The notes under the pieces were generated by a model, which was not told where the DNA came from, ran no database searches, and saw only the letters and a program-made list of their open reading frames with translations. A DNA stretch of 16,107 nt from NCBI GenBank assembly GCA_017743585.1, contig JAGHYP010000027.1:1-16107 (forward strand), given 5' to 3'. The translations under genes were made by a program, and so were the position numbers. Shown piece after piece: positions 13,127-16,107 of this stretch; position 1 is the stretch's first letter; every line of letters starts with the position of its first letter. This stretch comes from Chloroflexota bacterium (GTDB lineage Bacteria > Chloroflexota > Anaerolineae > Aggregatilineales > UBA2796).

Positions 13127-14971
13127 TCAGCGTGCCGCAAGGGTGTAGGTGATCAAGCTCTGCTCGGTCGTGAACTCGCGCAACCCGCTCAGCGCGATCA
13201 CAGCGCCGCCACTCACTGCGATGCTGAGCGGCGCGTCGCGCTCAAGGATGTAGCGCGCCTGCACTGCGCCATCCGCCAACACTTGCACTAAGGTGCGCGT
13301 TGGCAGCCGATTCGCCATGCGCGCAAAGCCCTCTGCTTGCCAGCCGCCATCGCCGAGCTCAGCATCGTGGAAGTAGCCAATCTCAGGCAGGGCGAGATCG
13401 TCGAGCGCCATGCCTTCAAGGTTGATCGCGTCGTCCATTATGTAATCGAAGCGCAGCAGGATTTGCTTGCCTGCGTAAGCGCTCAGATCGGCTGAGACAG
13501 TGATCCATTGCGGCTGGTCGCCGTCGCCGCTCTTGCCGCTGAAAGCAGCGCCGTACGGGTTATGGTTGCCGCCAGCAGGACGGCTGGCAGAGGTCTCTAG
13601 GGCACGCCACGTAGCGCCGCCATCTTCTGAGACGCTCAAGTAAGCGTAATCCCAGTTCTCTTCGATGTTGTGCCACAGCTTGAAGGTGAAAGTCGCCTTT
13701 TGCACGCCGCGCAGGTCAAAGGCGCGCGTCAGGCGCGTGTGGCTATCATCGCCGCGATTGCTCCACCAGAAGTAATCGCCGCTGTATGCGTCTGTCGGAA
13801 TGACCTTGACCGTCGGCTCGCTCTGCACGGTCAGCGTGTAAGCCCCTGTCTCGGGCAGGCGCAGATAGCGCGTGCCGAATTGCGGCAGGGCAAGCACATT
13901 CTTGCCGAGCTTCATTAGTTCGCTGCGCGGCGCTTGGCGCAGCGGCGTCGGACAGCCTGTGTTGAGCCAGTTCTCAGCGACCCAATCGGCGAAGAATGTC
14001 TCGGCCGTCATCGGCGCACCGTTCGAGTCGGTGTGATTGAAAGCTGCCAGCGTCTCAGTGATGCTCGCCATGTCGTTGCTGGGATTGGCGGCTAACGCGC
14101 GCAAAGTATCGGCGCCGAAGCGATGCAAGAAGCAGCGCATGAACAGATAAGCAGCGCCATAATGCGGCGCTGAGTCTTCAATGGGCCACGCGTTCAGCTG
14201 CGTCTGCGGACGGTTGAGGAAGGCGCGCGCAAAGCCGCTCAAGTCGCTGCGATAGCCGCTCAGGTCAGCCGCCAGCTCAGACATGCCTTCGTTCAGCCAC
14301 ACGGACTCGTTGCTATCGTTCGCGTGATGGATCATGTGTTGGAATTCGTGCGCGAGCGTGCCTTCGTAGCCTGCCGTGCCAACGCGCATGTTGTCTAGAT
14401 TCACCAAGAACATCTGATGCTCGTTGCTATCCGGCACAATGGCGCGCGGGAACTCGTTTGTGCTGCTGAAATAGGCAGCAACGTGCTTGCCTAAGTTGCG
14501 CGCGTGGACGATGAACAGGCGCGGATCGGCGTCTATGCCGGGCGAATCTTCGCTGCCGAAATGCGCGCGCACGGTCGGATAGATGACGTTATCGAAGCGC
14601 TCAGCGCTGCGCCGTAATGCGCTCTGATCGGGCGTGAAGCCTTCCTCAAACCACCAATAGGCGTGCTTGCTGATCAGAGCGAGGCGCGCCGTGAAACTGA
14701 AGCGAGTCTCGGTATCCAAGTTGTAAGTCTCGAAAGTCTTGGTATCGCCGACGCGATAGATGACAGGCTCAGTGCGCGGCTCAGGCAGCGCCCTCACGCC
14801 GAGATACCAGCGCGCAAGCGCGAAACGGTCGCGCTCAGGCAGGGTTGTGGCGCGCAGCAAGGCAAGCGTCTCAGCAGCGCGGTCATCTTCCGCATGGATC
14901 GGTCTAGCGTTCAGCGCAAAAGGCGACGCGACAATCAATGAAACAATCAATGAAACAACAAAGCGGCGCAT
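13127..14971 (-). CDS. Secreted HExxH metalloprotease with immune-inhibitor-A-like C-terminal module
   Basis: A 614-residue exported zinc protease. Residues 1-27 form a Sec signal peptide (likely cut after IHA). The catalytic region has HEFQHMIHH (zinc ligands His208 and His212, catalytic Glu209), followed by VWLNEGMSELA, where Glu228 would be the third ligand, as in gluzincins such as hyicolysin-like M30 enzymes. Around residues 390-535 a beta-rich module (ATFTFKLWHN, YAYLSVSEDGGATWRAL, LRFDYIMDD, GMALDDLAL) resembles the MAM/VEG-like domain of immune inhibitor A (M6) proteases. An alternative GTG at 15001 overlaps the upstream stop as GTGA, but the ATG at 14971 has AGGGG 6 nt upstream and gives a proper signal peptide, so it is preferred. 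It follows the SGNH gene by 26 bp. Convergent with the solute-binding gene. Protease class secure; substrate unknown. Confidence 0.87.
   Translation of the reverse strand: MRRFVVSLIVSLIVASPFALNARPIHAEDDRAAETLALLRATTLPERDRFALARWYLGVRALPEPRTEPVIYRVGDTKTFETYNLDTETRFSFTARLALISKHAYWWFEEGFTPDQSALRRSAERFDNVIYPTVRAHFGSEDSPGIDADPRLFIVHARNLGKHVAAYFSSTNEFPRAIVPDSNEHQMFLVNLDNMRVGTAGYEGTLAHEFQHMIHHANDSNESVWLNEGMSELAADLSGYRSDLSGFARAFLNRPQTQLNAWPIEDSAPHYGAAYLFMRCFLHRFGADTLRALAANPSNDMASITETLAAFNHTDSNGAPMTAETFFADWVAENWLNTGCPTPLRQAPRSELMKLGKNVLALPQFGTRYLRLPETGAYTLTVQSEPTVKVIPTDAYSGDYFWWSNRGDDSHTRLTRAFDLRGVQKATFTFKLWHNIEENWDYAYLSVSEDGGATWRALETSASRPAGGNHNPYGAAFSGKSGDGDQPQWITVSADLSAYAGKQILLRFDYIMDDAINLEGMALDDLALPEIGYFHDAELGDGGWQAEGFARMANRLPTRTLVQVLADGAVQARYILERDAPLSIAVSGGAVIALSGLREFTTEQSLITYTLAAR
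14932..14958. repeat. 12-bp tandem repeat in the protease signal peptide
   Basis: CAATCAATGAAA (plus strand) occurs at 14932-14943 and 14944-14955, then CAA. On the minus strand each unit encodes four residues, giving VSLIVSLIV in the hydrophobic core. The unit is AT-rich compared with its surroundings and in frame, so copy-number change would alter only signal-peptide length. Confidence 0.85.
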
Positions 14972-14997
14972 GAGCAACCCCTCACAACTGAACAACG

Positions 14998-16073
14998 TCA
15001 CTCGCTCGGCAGGTTGGGCAGGCGCAACATGATATCGGCGAGATACGAGGCGAGGACGCGCTTGCCGAGCGAGCTGAGATGCACGCCGTCGCCTTGCATC
15101 ACGCCGTTAGGATGGATCGAGTTGTAGTAGTCGAACATTTTTTGATGCTCGGGCGAGAGCGGCGCCGTCCTGACTGCCTCGATTTCGTCGCGACGCATCC
15201 CTTGCACCACATAAGTTGTGCCAAGGTCGCGGAAAGCCGCTTCAACTTCCACGCAGGTCACTTGGGGCAAGCGGCTGAGCGCGCCTTCGCGGCAAGCGCG
15301 CTCCATCTCCTGATTGAAAAGCTGAACCGCTTGCAGCGTGAAGCCGCCTGCCATGCCGAGCGTGAACGGCGCAGGCGCGCCATAATAATAGTTCACAAAC
15401 AAAATGTGTCCGCCGGGATTGTTTTCGATCAGACGGCGCGCCATGTCCGCGAGATTCTCAGCGTGCAGCGGCGCTGCTTGGGCAGGATCGATGCCCGAGC
15501 TCAGATCGTTCACCCATGGCAAGACAACCGTGAAGCGGCAGCGGTCGCGCAGCAGATCTTGATAGACAGGCAGATCGTAGTAGGACTTGTGGCGCGGCGA
15601 CGTGATGCCGACGCCAGGATAGCTGCGGTCAGTGACGGGTTGATCCACGTTGCGCAGCTTCAGCTGTTGCGCCATGTAAAAGCTGAAAGGCGCCATCTTG
15701 ACGTGGATGAAACCGACATCTTCAAGCTTGAAGATCACCTCGCCATAGGCGATTGAGTCGCCGACGACGCTCACGCAGGCTTGGGGAGGCGGGCGCTTAA
15801 CCGCCACTTGGCCTGTCTCGGGCTGCGGCGTGGGAATCGGGGCGCTCTCAGCGGCGCTCGCCACCGCCACGCGCGTCAGGTCGCCGTTCAAGCTCAAATA
15901 CTGTCCGAAGACCCAGCCTTCGCTTTGCATGGCAGGCACGCGCACGCGCAACCAAGCCGAGTCGGCCGTACGGCGGAAGACGATGACGCGCGCGCCTTCC
16001 AGCAGGACTGCCGTCTGTGGAAACTCCTTGCCGGGACCTGTGCGCAGCATCAAGCCTGCCTCAGTGTTGACTG
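14998..16073 (-). CDS. SH3b-SGNH hydrolase, 5'-truncated by contig end
   Basis: Partial gene; 357 residues are visible before the stop and the reading frame continues to the last genomic base. The visible N-terminus (VNTEAGLMLRTGPGKEFPQT, then GARVIVF, WLRVRVP and GWVFGQYL) is a bacterial SH3b domain already in progress, so the TTG at 16053 and ATG at 16050 are not true starts. A Pro-rich linker (PIPTPQPETG) follows, then an SGNH/GDSL hydrolase: block I VGDSIAYG with Ser106, PGVGI for block II, WVND with Asn188 for block III, and DGVHLSSLG with Asp328 and His331 as block V. The enzyme probably removes acyl groups from an extracellular or wall glycan, with SH3b anchoring. An upstream signal peptide is likely but lies outside the contig. 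It shares an operon with the metalloprotease gene (GTGA overlap or 26-bp gap, depending on the start used). Confidence 0.86.
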
Positions 16074-16107
16074 CTGTCTCTTATACACATCTCCGAGCCC
16101 ACGAGAC
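16074..16107. other. Nextera/Tn5 transposase adapter (sequencing artefact)
   Basis: The last 34 bases match the reverse complement of the Nextera Read 2 transposase adapter: the 19-bp Tn5 mosaic end CTGTCTCTTATACACATCT (16074-16092), followed by CCGAGCCCACGAGAC (16093-16107). It is not genomic. Real sequence ends at 16073, inside the SGNH-hydrolase gene. Confidence 0.98.

Noticed and set aside
13102..13128. Possible bidirectional terminator between the solute-binding and protease genes (GAGCCGA with TCGGTCTC).
   Set aside because: The stem is short and has a bulge, the loop is 12 nt, and there is no T tract on either strand.
14932..14958. Short tandem repeat considered as a CRISPR or iteron.
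   Set aside because: Only two 12-bp copies with no spacers, inside a signal-peptide coding region.
15079..15756. A 225-codon plus-strand frame opposite the SGNH-hydrolase gene.
   Set aside because: Antisense to the conserved catalytic blocks; His/Arg/Val-rich composition typical of a shadow frame.
16074..16092. Tn5/IS50-like transposon end.
   Set aside because: The mosaic end is followed exactly by the Nextera library tail, so it is an adapter, not a mobile element.

Overview
The window looks like a GC-rich bacterial contig end, most likely from Chloroflexota (Anaerolineae-like). That placement is inference. It rests on surface proteins with Pro/Thr tails (TPTPTASPTP), a polytopic GT-C glycosyltransferase carrying C-terminal beta-sandwich modules of a type I associate with this phylum, and heavy use of GCG, CGC and GGC codons. 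There is no rRNA, tRNA, IS element, CRISPR array or phage gene. The last 34 bases (16074-16107) are not genomic: they match the Nextera/Tn5 sequencing adapter, so real sequence ends at 16073.

Layout. 4-1788 (+) is aspS (aspartyl-tRNA synthetase), meeting head-on, with 5 bp between stop codons, a two-gene minus-strand operon (4661-1794). That operon encodes a HerA-type hexameric ATPase and a YehP-like VWA protein, with a good sigma70-type promoter at 4727-4698. Divergent from it is a small heat-shock protein (4853-5296) closed by a strong intrinsic terminator (5316-5347). Next comes a purine-type phosphoribosyltransferase (5468-5986).

From 6229 to 13092 (+) runs a closely packed cell-surface cluster: a GT2 glycosyltransferase with a GTG start that appears leaderless, a GT4 glycosyltransferase, a membrane GT-C protein (overlapping the GT4 gene by ATGA), a four-repeat YbbR/CdaR-like protein, and an extracellular solute-binding protein with no transporter partner nearby. 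The three glycosyltransferases probably build or modify an envelope glycan. The YbbR-like protein would normally regulate the c-di-AMP synthase CdaA, but no cdaA is present here.

Facing this cluster, on the minus strand, are a 5'-truncated SH3b plus SGNH-hydrolase protein (contig end to 14998) and a secreted HExxH metalloprotease with an immune-inhibitor-A-like C-terminal module (14971-13127). They look like an operon of secreted or surface enzymes. The most unusual arrangement is the isolated HerA plus YehP-type VWA pair, which lacks both NurA (usual HerA partner) and a MoxR ATPase (usual VWA partner).
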